A stretch of DNA of 34,326 nucleotides from an uncultured Bacilli bacterium (GTDB lineage Bacteria > Bacillota_I > Bacilli_A > RF39 > UBA660), in contig CAKOTU010000011.1 in assembly GCA_934120265.1 (NCBI GenBank), positions 1 to 34,326 on the forward strand, in the 5' to 3' direction. The translations under genes were made by a program, and so were the position numbers. The notes beneath the pieces are model-generated. The model did no database searches. It was not told the origin of the DNA and saw only the letters and a program-made list of their open reading frames with translations. Shown here one piece after another: positions 1 through 6,215 of this stretch. Within the stretch, counting starts at the first letter, position 1. Each line of letters begins with the position of its first letter.

Positions 1-1
1 T

Positions 2-868
2 GAAGTGAATGGAAATAAACCAATAAGAGGAACAATAGTAGTAAAAGATGGGCAAGTAACTACCGATTCAAAAATGATTATAGGAGAATATGGTGTAAGT
101 TATGATGAGGTAACAAAGAGATATGTTGCAGTAAAAATATATAATAATGGACAAATAGTATACTTTAATGTAACAACAGGAGAAAAATGCTCATCATCAG
201 AATATACAGAAACACAAAGTAAAACAGGGATAAAAGAAGGATGCATGAAATTTTATGCCTTTAATGATGATGGTGGAGTTACATTAAATTTAATATTAGA
301 TCATAATACAACAACAGCTGCAGTAGCATGGAATTCAAGTGGAAATAACACAAGTGGTCCAAAGGAAGTATTAGAACAGTTAAAAGCAGATACAGATAGT
401 TGGATTGGGATAGAAACTCCAGCAAATTATACGATGGATCAATCAATACAAGGTAGTAAAGCGAACTATACAATAGATTATAGTAGTTATAAAGCAAGAT
501 TGGTAACAGCAGGGGAAATAGCTCAAATTACAGATAATACATCTTGGAATGAGAAGACTGCCGATAATATGTATTACTTTGATTCAAAAACATCAACAGC
601 AAGTGATACATGTAAAGATGGAGATACAAGTGGATGCAAGTATGGATGGTTATATGATAGAACATGCCAAACTTGTACAAAATATGGATGTTTTAATAAT
701 TCAGATCAAGCAATATATGGATATTGGACATCATCTTCACATGCTTCCGGCTCTAACACAGCTTGGGATGTGCACTGCTTCGGCACTGTATACAATAATG
801 GCATCCGCAACGACAGCAGTTATGGCGTTCGCCCAGTTATAGAAGTATTAAAATCTAAGTTAAGTTAA
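2..868 (+). CDS. Secreted or surface protein, 5' truncated, with C-type-lectin-like variable C-terminus (candidate DGR target)
   Basis: The reading frame is open to the window edge, so the start lies upstream; a GTG at position 5 is only an internal possibility. The visible 288 codons are rich in Asn, Thr, Ser and Tyr, as in exported proteins. Four Cys sit in a cluster around residues 200-228 (DTCKDG, GCKYG, RTCQTC, YGCF), which suggests a disulfide-stabilised domain. The C-terminus (YWTSSS ... YGVRPVIEV) resembles the end of formylglycine-generating-enzyme/C-type-lectin folds, including DUF6273-like proteins and the variable proteins of diversity-generating retroelements (DGRs). From about 740 to 838 the codon use changes abruptly: about half of the codons end in C and G+C is near one half, unlike the rest of the gene. 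That is what a mutagenised run of AAC codons would leave. No reverse transcriptase or template repeat is in the window. The N-terminus, and so any signal peptide or pilin leader, is not visible. Confidence 0.7.
   Translation, partial: EVNGNKPIRGTIVVKDGQVTTDSKMIIGEYGVSYDEVTKRYVAVKIYNNGQIVYFNVTTGEKCSSSEYTETQSKTGIKEGCMKFYAFNDDGGVTLNLILDHNTTTAAVAWNSSGNNTSGPKEVLEQLKADTDSWIGIETPANYTMDQSIQGSKANYTIDYSSYKARLVTAGEIAQITDNTSWNEKTADNMYYFDSKTSTASDTCKDGDTSGCKYGWLYDRTCQTCTKYGCFNNSDQAIYGYWTSSSHASGSNTAWDVHCFGTVYNNGIRNDSSYGVRPVIEVLKSKLS
740..838 (+). repeat. Candidate DGR variable repeat (VR)
   Basis: Sixteen of roughly 32 codons here end in C (for example CAC TGC TTC, ATC CGC AAC GAC AGC), while C-ending codons are rare upstream in the same gene. 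DGR template repeats carry AAC codons whose adenines are randomised, giving NNC codons in the variable copy. The end TATGGCGTTCGCCCAGTT is G+C-rich and could be the invariant initiation-of-mutagenic-homing segment. The template repeat and RT are not in the window, so this is inference from composition. Confidence 0.5.
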
Positions 869-879
869 TATACAAAATG

Positions 880-905
880 GTTGATAGAAATATCAACTTT
901 TTTTC
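880..905 (+). terminator. Rho-independent terminator after the variable protein gene
   Basis: GTTGATA-GAAA-TATCAAC is a perfect 7-bp stem with a GAAA tetraloop, followed by a run of seven T. It lies 11 bases past the stop of the preceding gene. Confidence 0.85.
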
Positions 906-917
906 TTTACTAAACTA

Positions 918-946
918 TTGACTAATATTAAAGAGAAGAATATAAT
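918..946 (+). promoter_or_regulatory. Sigma-A-type promoter of the tetR-ABC operon
   Basis: TTGACT (918-923), a 17-base spacer and TATAAT (941-946) form a near-consensus promoter. Transcription would start around 953, at the edge of the inverted repeat described next. Confidence 0.85.
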
Positions 947-953
947 TAAATGG

Positions 954-970
954 TATGACAATCTGTCATA
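954..970. promoter_or_regulatory. Inverted-repeat operator, probably for the adjacent TetR regulator
   Basis: TATGACA-ATC-TGTCATA is a perfect 7-bp inverted repeat with a 3-bp centre, placed at the predicted transcription start and 27 bases before the tetR start codon. TetR proteins usually bind such palindromes in their own promoters, so autorepression of the whole operon is the natural reading. Confidence 0.75.
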
Positions 971-997
971 TTTAACATATAATATAGAGGTGGTTAG

Positions 998-1585
998 ATG
1001 CCCAGTAAGACATTTTATAATCTAGATAAAGAAAAAAGAGAAAAGTTAATAGAAGCAGCTTTAAATGAATTTTCGAGGGTTGAATATGAAAAAGTATCTA
1101 TTAATCAGATTATTATGCATGCTAATATAGCTAGAGGTAGTTTTTATATGTATTTTACTGATAAAGAAGATTTAATGAAGTATTTATTAGAAGAACATTA
1201 TAAAAAATTACTTAAAATAATAAATGATTGTTTAGATAAAAATAAAGGCGATTTGGAGCACTCTTTTATTGATATATATGATAAGTTAGAGTGTTATGTC
1301 AAAAAATTGAAAAATAAACAATTTTTTGACAATGTATTTGTTTTTATGAATAATAATAAAAATAGTTTAAAACCACCTGAAATGTATTTTATGGATAAAA
1401 TCAAAGATAAAATAGATTATTCTAAGTATAAAGAAAATGTTAGTATTGCTTTTAATCTTTTACTTAACAATTTATTTAGATTTATTATCATCTCTATGGA
1501 TGAAAATTTTAAAGATGAGAGTAAGGATATTTATTTAAAAACTATCCATGTTATATGTTATGGAATTTATAAGGAGGAAAAATAA
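998..1585 (+). CDS. TetR/AcrR-family transcriptional regulator
   Basis: This is a 195-residue protein of typical TetR length. The N-terminal helix-turn-helix spans about residues 10-55 (REKLIEAALNEF ... VSINQIIMHANIARGSFYMYF); the ARGSFYMYF segment is the recognition helix and the family's hallmark. The C-terminal ~140 residues are the helical ligand and dimer domain, where sequence does not reveal the inducer. GAGGTGG at 987-993 supports the ATG at 998. The stop overlaps the next start (TAATG), so regulator and exporter are translationally coupled. The likely role is a repressor of the ABC exporter that is relieved by a toxic substrate, acting on the palindrome at 954-970. Confidence 0.93.
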   Translation: MPSKTFYNLDKEKREKLIEAALNEFSRVEYEKVSINQIIMHANIARGSFYMYFTDKEDLMKYLLEEHYKKLLKIINDCLDKNKGDLEHSFIDIYDKLECYVKKLKNKQFFDNVFVFMNNNKNSLKPPEMYFMDKIKDKIDYSKYKENVSIAFNLLLNNLFRFIIISMDENFKDESKDIYLKTIHVICYGIYKEEK

Positions 1586-3750
1586 TGATTAAGATTTTTA
1601 AGTATTTAAAAAATTCAATAGTTTCTGTTTTAGCAATCATTTTACTTTTGTTTGTTCAAGCATACTTAGATTTAACACTACCAGATTATACGTCAAAGAT
1701 TGTTAATATAGGTGTTCAACAAGCTGGTATTGAAGATGCAGCTGTTACAGAAATTGGAGAAAGTTCACTAAATCATTTATTATTGTTTATGAGTGATGAT
1801 GATAAGAATTATATTATGGATTCTTATACAGAATCTGGTGATATAAATGGTGAAAAGATTTATAAATTAAAAAAAGATGCTGATAAAAATAAAATAAACG
1901 ATATTTATAGAAAACCTATGACTATTATTTCATTCTTAAATCAAAGCGATAAAAGTGAAACAAGTATTAGTTTTAATATACCAGAAGGTATGGATTTATA
2001 TAGTGCTCTTGCTTTGATGCCTGAAGATAAAAAGGAAGAAATGTTAAATGGAATAGATGAAAAAATAAAAGATGTTCCTGATACTATTTTAAATCAAGCA
2101 GCAATCACTTATGTAAAGAGTGAATATACTAGAATTAATGTTGATGTTAATAAAATTCAAATGAATTATTTGTTTAAAACAGGAGCTATGATGGTATTAA
2201 TTGCTCTTGCTATCATGGTAGATGGAATTCTTATTGTTTTAATTGGTTCAAGAATGGCTGCTAAGCTAGCCAAGACACTACGTGAAAAAGTATTTACCAA
2301 GACTGTATATTTTTCTAAAAATGAAATGAAAGGTTTTGGTCAATCATCATTAATTACAAGAACTACTAATGATATACAACAAGTACAAGGAGTAATAGTA
2401 TTCTTACTTCGTGTTGTATTCTACGCTCCTATAATTGGTGTGGGGGGAGTTATTAAAGCAATGAATACAAATTCATCTATGACTTATATAATAGCAGTTG
2501 CACTTATCTCTATTTTAGTTGTAATGATTACTTTATTTGCAATTGCAATGCCTAAGTTTAATGTTATTCAAAAAATGATTGATAAATTAAACTTAGTATC
2601 ACGTGAAATACTTTCAGGTCTTCCTGTTATTAGAGCTTTTTCTAATGAAAGACATGAAGAAGAAAGATTTGCCAAAGCTAATAAAGATTTAACTAGTGTA
2701 AGTTTGTTTATTAATAGAGCAATGAGCTTTATGATTCCAATTATGATGGTTATTATGAATTTGGTATGTGTATTTATTGTATATAAAGGCGCATACGGAG
2801 TTGATAATGGTTCTATGCAAGTAGGAGATATTATGGCTTATATCCAATATACAATGCAAATAATAATGGCATTCTTAATGATATCTATGATGTCTATTAT
2901 GTTACCTCGTGCTAGCGTTAGTGCAAAAAGAATTATAGAAGTAATAGAAACTGATAATATTGTTAAAGAAAAAGAAAATCCTGTAGTATTAGGAGATCAT
3001 ATAAAAGGCGTTGTTAAATTTAATAATGTTTCATTTAGATACCCTGATGCTGATTATGACGTTATTACAGATATTGATTTTACAGCTAATCCAGGTGAAA
3101 CAACAGCATTTATAGGTTCTACAGGTAGTGGTAAGTCAACCGTTGTAAATTTACTTCCGAGATTTTATGATGTTACCGGAGGTAGTATAACTATCGATGG
3201 GGTTGATATTAGAGACTTATCACTTCATGAATTAAGAGATAAAATTGGTTTTGTTCCACAAAAAGGAATTCTTTTTACCGGAAGTATTAAAGAAAATATT
3301 AGATATGGTAATAAAAAAGTTAAAGATATCGATATTATTAACGCTTTAGCTGTTGCTCAAGCTGACTTTATTAAGAACTTAAAAGGTGGAGTTAACTATA
3401 AAATAGCTCAAGGTGGTACTAACGTAAGTGGTGGTCAAAAACAAAGACTATCAATTGCTCGTGCTATAGCTAAAAATCCTAATATATATGTTTTTGATGA
3501 TTCTTTTTCAGCACTTGATTTTAAAACCGATGCTAAATTAAGACAAGAACTTGCAAAAATAGTAAAAAATAAAACAGTTCTTATTGTTGCTCAACGTATT
3601 TCTACAATTATGAATGCAGATAAGATAATTGTGTTAAACGAAGGTAATATTGTAGGAATGGGAACACATAAAGAACTAATGAAAAAATGTAAAATTTATA
3701 AAGAGATTGCTTTATCGCAATTAAGTAAGGAGGAGTTAGAAAATGCCTAA
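1585..3750 (+). CDS. ABC exporter half-transporter, degenerate-site subunit
   Basis: This is a 721-residue TM-NBD half-transporter of the multidrug exporter type. One TM segment (about residues 10-28) is followed by an unusual extracytoplasmic insert of roughly 150 residues (30-190) before TM2 near 197-220. The rest of the six-TM domain and the ATPase follow. The NBD has Walker A GSTGSGKST (~511) and signature VSGGQKQ (~615). The Walker B ends FDDS, with Asp where the catalytic Glu belongs, and the switch His is Gln (VAQRIS). These two changes mark the non-canonical ATP site of heterodimeric exporters such as TM287/288, BmrCD and LmrCD. The partner with intact residues follows with an 8-base overlap. 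The pair probably exports drugs, antimicrobial peptides or lipids; the substrate is not evident. Confidence 0.93.
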   Translation: MIKIFKYLKNSIVSVLAIILLLFVQAYLDLTLPDYTSKIVNIGVQQAGIEDAAVTEIGESSLNHLLLFMSDDDKNYIMDSYTESGDINGEKIYKLKKDADKNKINDIYRKPMTIISFLNQSDKSETSISFNIPEGMDLYSALALMPEDKKEEMLNGIDEKIKDVPDTILNQAAITYVKSEYTRINVDVNKIQMNYLFKTGAMMVLIALAIMVDGILIVLIGSRMAAKLAKTLREKVFTKTVYFSKNEMKGFGQSSLITRTTNDIQQVQGVIVFLLRVVFYAPIIGVGGVIKAMNTNSSMTYIIAVALISILVVMITLFAIAMPKFNVIQKMIDKLNLVSREILSGLPVIRAFSNERHEEERFAKANKDLTSVSLFINRAMSFMIPIMMVIMNLVCVFIVYKGAYGVDNGSMQVGDIMAYIQYTMQIIMAFLMISMMSIMLPRASVSAKRIIEVIETDNIVKEKENPVVLGDHIKGVVKFNNVSFRYPDADYDVITDIDFTANPGETTAFIGSTGSGKSTVVNLLPRFYDVTGGSITIDGVDIRDLSLHELRDKIGFVPQKGILFTGSIKENIRYGNKKVKDIDIINALAVAQADFIKNLKGGVNYKIAQGGTNVSGGQKQRLSIARAIAKNPNIYVFDDSFSALDFKTDAKLRQELAKIVKNKTVLIVAQRISTIMNADKIIVLNEGNIVGMGTHKELMKKCKIYKEIALSQLSKEELENA

Positions 3751-5554
3751 GTTTGGTGGACCAAAAGGACCTGGAGCAACAGTAGAACGTGCTGAAAACT
3801 TTAAGGGTACTTTAGATAAAATTCTTTCTTATTTAAAGCAATATAAACTTTCTATTATTTTTGTTATATTATTTGCTATTGGATCAACAATATTTACTAT
3901 AATAGGTCCAAAAATTCTTGGTAATATTACAACAGAGATATTTTCAGGACTAATGAAAAAAATAACCAACACAGGTTCAATTAATTTTAATTATATTGGT
4001 AGAATAACCTTAATATTAGTAATAATATATGTAGTTAGTTCTATTTTCTCTTGTTTACAAGGATTAATAATGAGTAGAGTATCAAATGATATCTCGTATA
4101 AATTAAGAAGTGATCTTAGTAAAAAGATTAATAAATTACCAATGAAATATTTTGATAGTAAAACGCATGGAGAAATACTTTCTATTATAACAAACGATAT
4201 TGATACATTATCACAAAGTATTAATCAATCAATAACTACAATTATATCTGGTATAGCTACAATTATTGGTGTTCTTATTATGATGATATCAATTAATATT
4301 CCAATGACAATTGCCACTTTATTAATCATTCCAATATGTATGGTTATGGTAAATGGTGTAGTTAAAAAAAGTCAAAAGTATTTCACATTACAACAAGATT
4401 ATTTAGGACATATCAACGGTCATGTTGAGGAAATTTATGGTGGCCATGATATAGTATCTTCATTTAATGGTGAAGAAAAAGCCATAGAGACTTTTAATGA
4501 ACTAAATGAAACTTTATATCACAGTGCTTGGAAAAGTCAGTTCTTATCTACTACTATGCACCCAATAATGAGCTTTATTGGTAATATTGGTTATGTAGTT
4601 ATAAGTATTCTTGGTGGTTATATGGTTATTAAAGATCGTATAGAAGTAGGGGATATCTTATCCTTTACACAATATGTAAGAACATTTACTAACCAACTTG
4701 CTCAACTTGCTCAAGTTATGAATAATGTTCAGTCTGCTGTAGCGTCCGCAGAAAGAGTATTTAACTTCTTAGATCTAGAAGAAGAAGTAAGCGAAGGTAA
4801 GCATTTAGATATTAATAAAATTAAAACTAATGTAGAATTCAAAAATGTTAATTTCGGATATAATAAAAATAAAATTATTATTAATGATTTTAGCGCTAAA
4901 GTAAAAGCTGGTCAAAAAATAGCTATTGTTGGTCCTACAGGTGCCGGTAAAACAACTATAGTAAAACTTCTTATGAGGTTTTATGAATTAAATAAAGGTT
5001 CTATCTTAATTGATGGAAAAGACATTAAAGAATATAATCGTAGTGACGTTAGAAGCTTATTTGGAATGGTTTTACAAGATACTTGGTTGTTTAATGGAAC
5101 TATCGCTGATAATGTGCGTTATGGTAAATTAAATGCCACTGATAACGAAGTTAAAGAAGCTTGCAAGGCTGCTAGCGTTGATCACTTTATTAAAACTCTT
5201 CCTGATAACTACAATATGGTATTAAACGAAGAAGCAGATAATATATCAGGAGGACAAAAACAACTTCTTACTATTGCACGTGTTATATTAGCTGATCCTA
5301 AAATTCTAATTCTTGATGAAGCTACAAGTAGTGTTGATACACGTACAGAAATACTTATTCAAGAAGCTATGGATAAACTTATGGAAGGTAGAACTTGCTT
5401 TATAATTGCTCATCGCTTATCTACAATTAAAAATGCTGATTTAATATTAGTTATGAATGATGGTGATATTGTAGAACAAGGAACACATAAACAATTATTA
5501 AAGAAAGATGGGTTCTATGCTAAATTATATAACTCACAATTTGAAATAAAATAA
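3743..5554 (+). CDS. ABC exporter half-transporter, catalytic subunit
   Basis: This 603-residue protein has a six-TM exporter domain (about residues 35-330) and an ATPase domain. All catalytic motifs are intact: Walker A GPTGAGKTT (~397), signature ISGGQKQ (~502), Walker B LILDEATSS with its catalytic Glu, and switch His in IIAHRLS (~557). It therefore completes the partner encoded just upstream, whose Walker B Glu and switch His are replaced, giving a heterodimer with one active and one degenerate ATP site. The start at 3743 overlaps the upstream stop by 8 bases, with the ribosome site AGGAGG inside the upstream gene. The short N-terminal stretch MPKFGGPKGPGATVERAENF before the membrane domain is common in the second subunit of such pairs. 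Confidence 0.94.
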   Translation: MPKFGGPKGPGATVERAENFKGTLDKILSYLKQYKLSIIFVILFAIGSTIFTIIGPKILGNITTEIFSGLMKKITNTGSINFNYIGRITLILVIIYVVSSIFSCLQGLIMSRVSNDISYKLRSDLSKKINKLPMKYFDSKTHGEILSIITNDIDTLSQSINQSITTIISGIATIIGVLIMMISINIPMTIATLLIIPICMVMVNGVVKKSQKYFTLQQDYLGHINGHVEEIYGGHDIVSSFNGEEKAIETFNELNETLYHSAWKSQFLSTTMHPIMSFIGNIGYVVISILGGYMVIKDRIEVGDILSFTQYVRTFTNQLAQLAQVMNNVQSAVASAERVFNFLDLEEEVSEGKHLDINKIKTNVEFKNVNFGYNKNKIIINDFSAKVKAGQKIAIVGPTGAGKTTIVKLLMRFYELNKGSILIDGKDIKEYNRSDVRSLFGMVLQDTWLFNGTIADNVRYGKLNATDNEVKEACKAASVDHFIKTLPDNYNMVLNEEADNISGGQKQLLTIARVILADPKILILDEATSSVDTRTEILIQEAMDKLMEGRTCFIIAHRLSTIKNADLILVMNDGDIVEQGTHKQLLKKDGFYAKLYNSQFEIK

Positions 5555-5569
5555 TGTTATTATGTATGT

Positions 5570-5680
5570 AGATGAAGGTTTCTTCATAAAATAAAAAGGA
5601 TATACTTAACTTTCGTGTGGTTAGGTACACTCTTTGTTTGTGTCACACTAATGCTCCAAACGAAGTGTTAGTGTGTTTTT
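5570..5680 (+). ncRNA. Structured small RNA, copy A (candidate antitoxin RNA; also terminator of the ABC operon)
   Basis: Elements in order: P1 ATGAAG-GTTT-CTTCAT (5572-5587); the linker CATAAAATAAAAAGGA (5585-5600); P2 ACTTAAC/GTTAGGT (5604-5610/5620-5626) with loop TTTCGTGTG; and P3 CACACTAATGCT/AGTGTTAGTGTG (5644-5675) followed by T5. A possible -10 TATTAT lies at 5558-5563, but no good -35 is seen 17 bases upstream, so this copy may depend on read-through or processing of the ABC mRNA. The same architecture recurs at 5803-5918, 22638-22748 and 28451-28532 with different stem sequences. Confidence 0.6.
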
Positions 5681-5767
5681 CTATTTAAACAGTAAAATAA
5701 ATAGCAGAATAAAAGTGTTTTTTAAAATTATCGTTAATTTAAATACAAATTTTATAAAATCATACAC
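5681..5767 (-). pseudogene. Remnant of a small hydrophobic peptide gene facing copy A
   Basis: A 28-codon frame runs into the terminator hairpin of RNA copy A, exactly as the intact peptide genes do at copies B and C. It ends ILLFILLFK and its stop is the TAG at 5681-5683. The only in-frame start is a GTG with no ribosome site, and Lys and Asn interrupt the hydrophobic stretch (KLTIILKNTF). The -35 of copy B's promoter sits directly beside that GTG. It is most simply a decayed duplicate of the 5915-5992 peptide gene. A chance open frame in AT-rich DNA is the alternative. Confidence 0.35.
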
Positions 5768-5796
5768 TTGAAAGAAAAAAATAAATATGTTAGAAT
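5768..5796 (+). promoter_or_regulatory. Promoter of small RNA copy B
   Basis: TTGAAA (5768-5773), a 17-base spacer and TAGAAT (5791-5796). The start would be near 5803, just before hairpin P1. Confidence 0.7.
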
Positions 5797-5802
5797 GTAT
5801 AC

Positions 5803-5918
5803 AGATGAGATATTTCTCATAAAATAAAAAGAATACATTTGAAGGCTGAATCAAATGCATTCCCTTATTGGGGCAGCATCTGAAATCAACGTTGGTTGAA
5901 ATCAGATGCTTTTATTAT
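5803..5918 (+). ncRNA. Structured small RNA, copy B (candidate type I antitoxin RNA)
   Basis: P1 is ATGAGA-TATT-TCTCAT (5805-5820). It is followed by the linker CATAAAATAAAAAGAATA and by P2 CATTTGA/TCAAATG (5836-5842/5851-5857). P3 AGCATCTGA/TCAGATGCT (5875-5883/5902-5910) has an inner TCAAC/GTTGA extension and a T-rich tail. Compared with copies A and C, both arms of every stem change together, which indicates selected structure. The RNA is convergent with the peptide gene at 5915-5992 (-). On the minus strand P2 followed by CTTTTTATTTT is a terminator, so the peptide mRNA should end near 5825 and overlap this RNA for about 90 bases. Confidence 0.7.
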
Positions 5919-5992
5919 TTTAATAGTAAAATGATTACTATAAAAAGTAATAGTAGAATTATGATAAATAAAGAAACTTCTCTTTTTGTCAT
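5915..5992 (-). CDS. Small hydrophobic peptide, candidate type I toxin (copy B)
   Basis: This is a 25-residue peptide, MTKREVSLFI then an unbroken run of Ile, Leu, Phe and Val to a final Lys: one membrane-spanning helix with a charged N-terminus. AAAGGCGGTGG upstream is a good ribosome site. A promoter on the minus strand, TTGTGT-17-TATAAT (6070-6098), precedes a leader of about 70 bases. In that leader CCTTTCT can pair with AGAAAGG (6027-6033 with 6004-6010) and hide the ribosome site, as in many type I toxin mRNAs. The stop lies 5 bases from the terminator hairpin of convergent RNA B. By analogy with TxpA, BsrG and Fst, the peptide would damage the membrane unless its mRNA is bound by RNA B. 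It lacks the Fst PxxxG core, and I do not recognise its family. Confidence 0.65.
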   Translation of the reverse strand: MTKREVSLFIIILLLLFIVIILLLK

Positions 5993-6003
5993 AAAAACCA
6001 CCG

Positions 6004-6033
6004 CCTTTCTTTATTGTTATTAATATAGAAAGG
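6004..6033 (-). promoter_or_regulatory. Leader stem-loop that can mask the ribosome site of the copy B peptide
   Basis: On the minus strand CCTTTCT (6027-6033) pairs perfectly with AGAAAGG (6004-6010), which includes the 5' part of the Shine-Dalgarno sequence of the 25-residue peptide. The loop is 16 bases and AT-rich. Confidence 0.5.
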
Positions 6034-6069
6034 GAAGGCACCTGATATATTTCAAATGTATCCAAGTGC

Positions 6070-6098
6070 ATTATAACAAAGTAAAAAAATTAACACAA
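6070..6098 (-). promoter_or_regulatory. Promoter of the copy B peptide gene
   Basis: On the minus strand TTGTGT (6093-6098), a 17-base spacer and TATAAT (6070-6075). Confidence 0.6.
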
Positions 6099-6215
6099 AT
6101 AAATAATTTTAAAAATCTGTAATGTTTATAATATATAAAATTAAATAATTGAAAATTAGTTTTAATTCATCAATTTTTTTGATATAATAAATGAGTAGAA
6201 TTTGGAGAGATGTAT

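Noticed and set aside
549..842. 97-codon frame inside the first gene in another frame
   Set aside because: It is a shadow of the main frame. The main frame gives the coherent lectin-like C-terminus and the terminator fits its stop.
5555..5920. Riboswitch or T-box leader for holA
   Set aside because: Both structured segments end in terminators ~300-500 bases before holA, which has its own -10. The same RNA occurs elsewhere in other contexts, and no T-box consensus is present.
5886..6071. 61-codon minus-strand frame over the copy B RNA and peptide region
   Set aside because: It lies in a different frame from the 25-residue peptide, runs through the terminator hairpin, and has no ribosome site. 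Its composition is that of non-coding AT-rich DNA.
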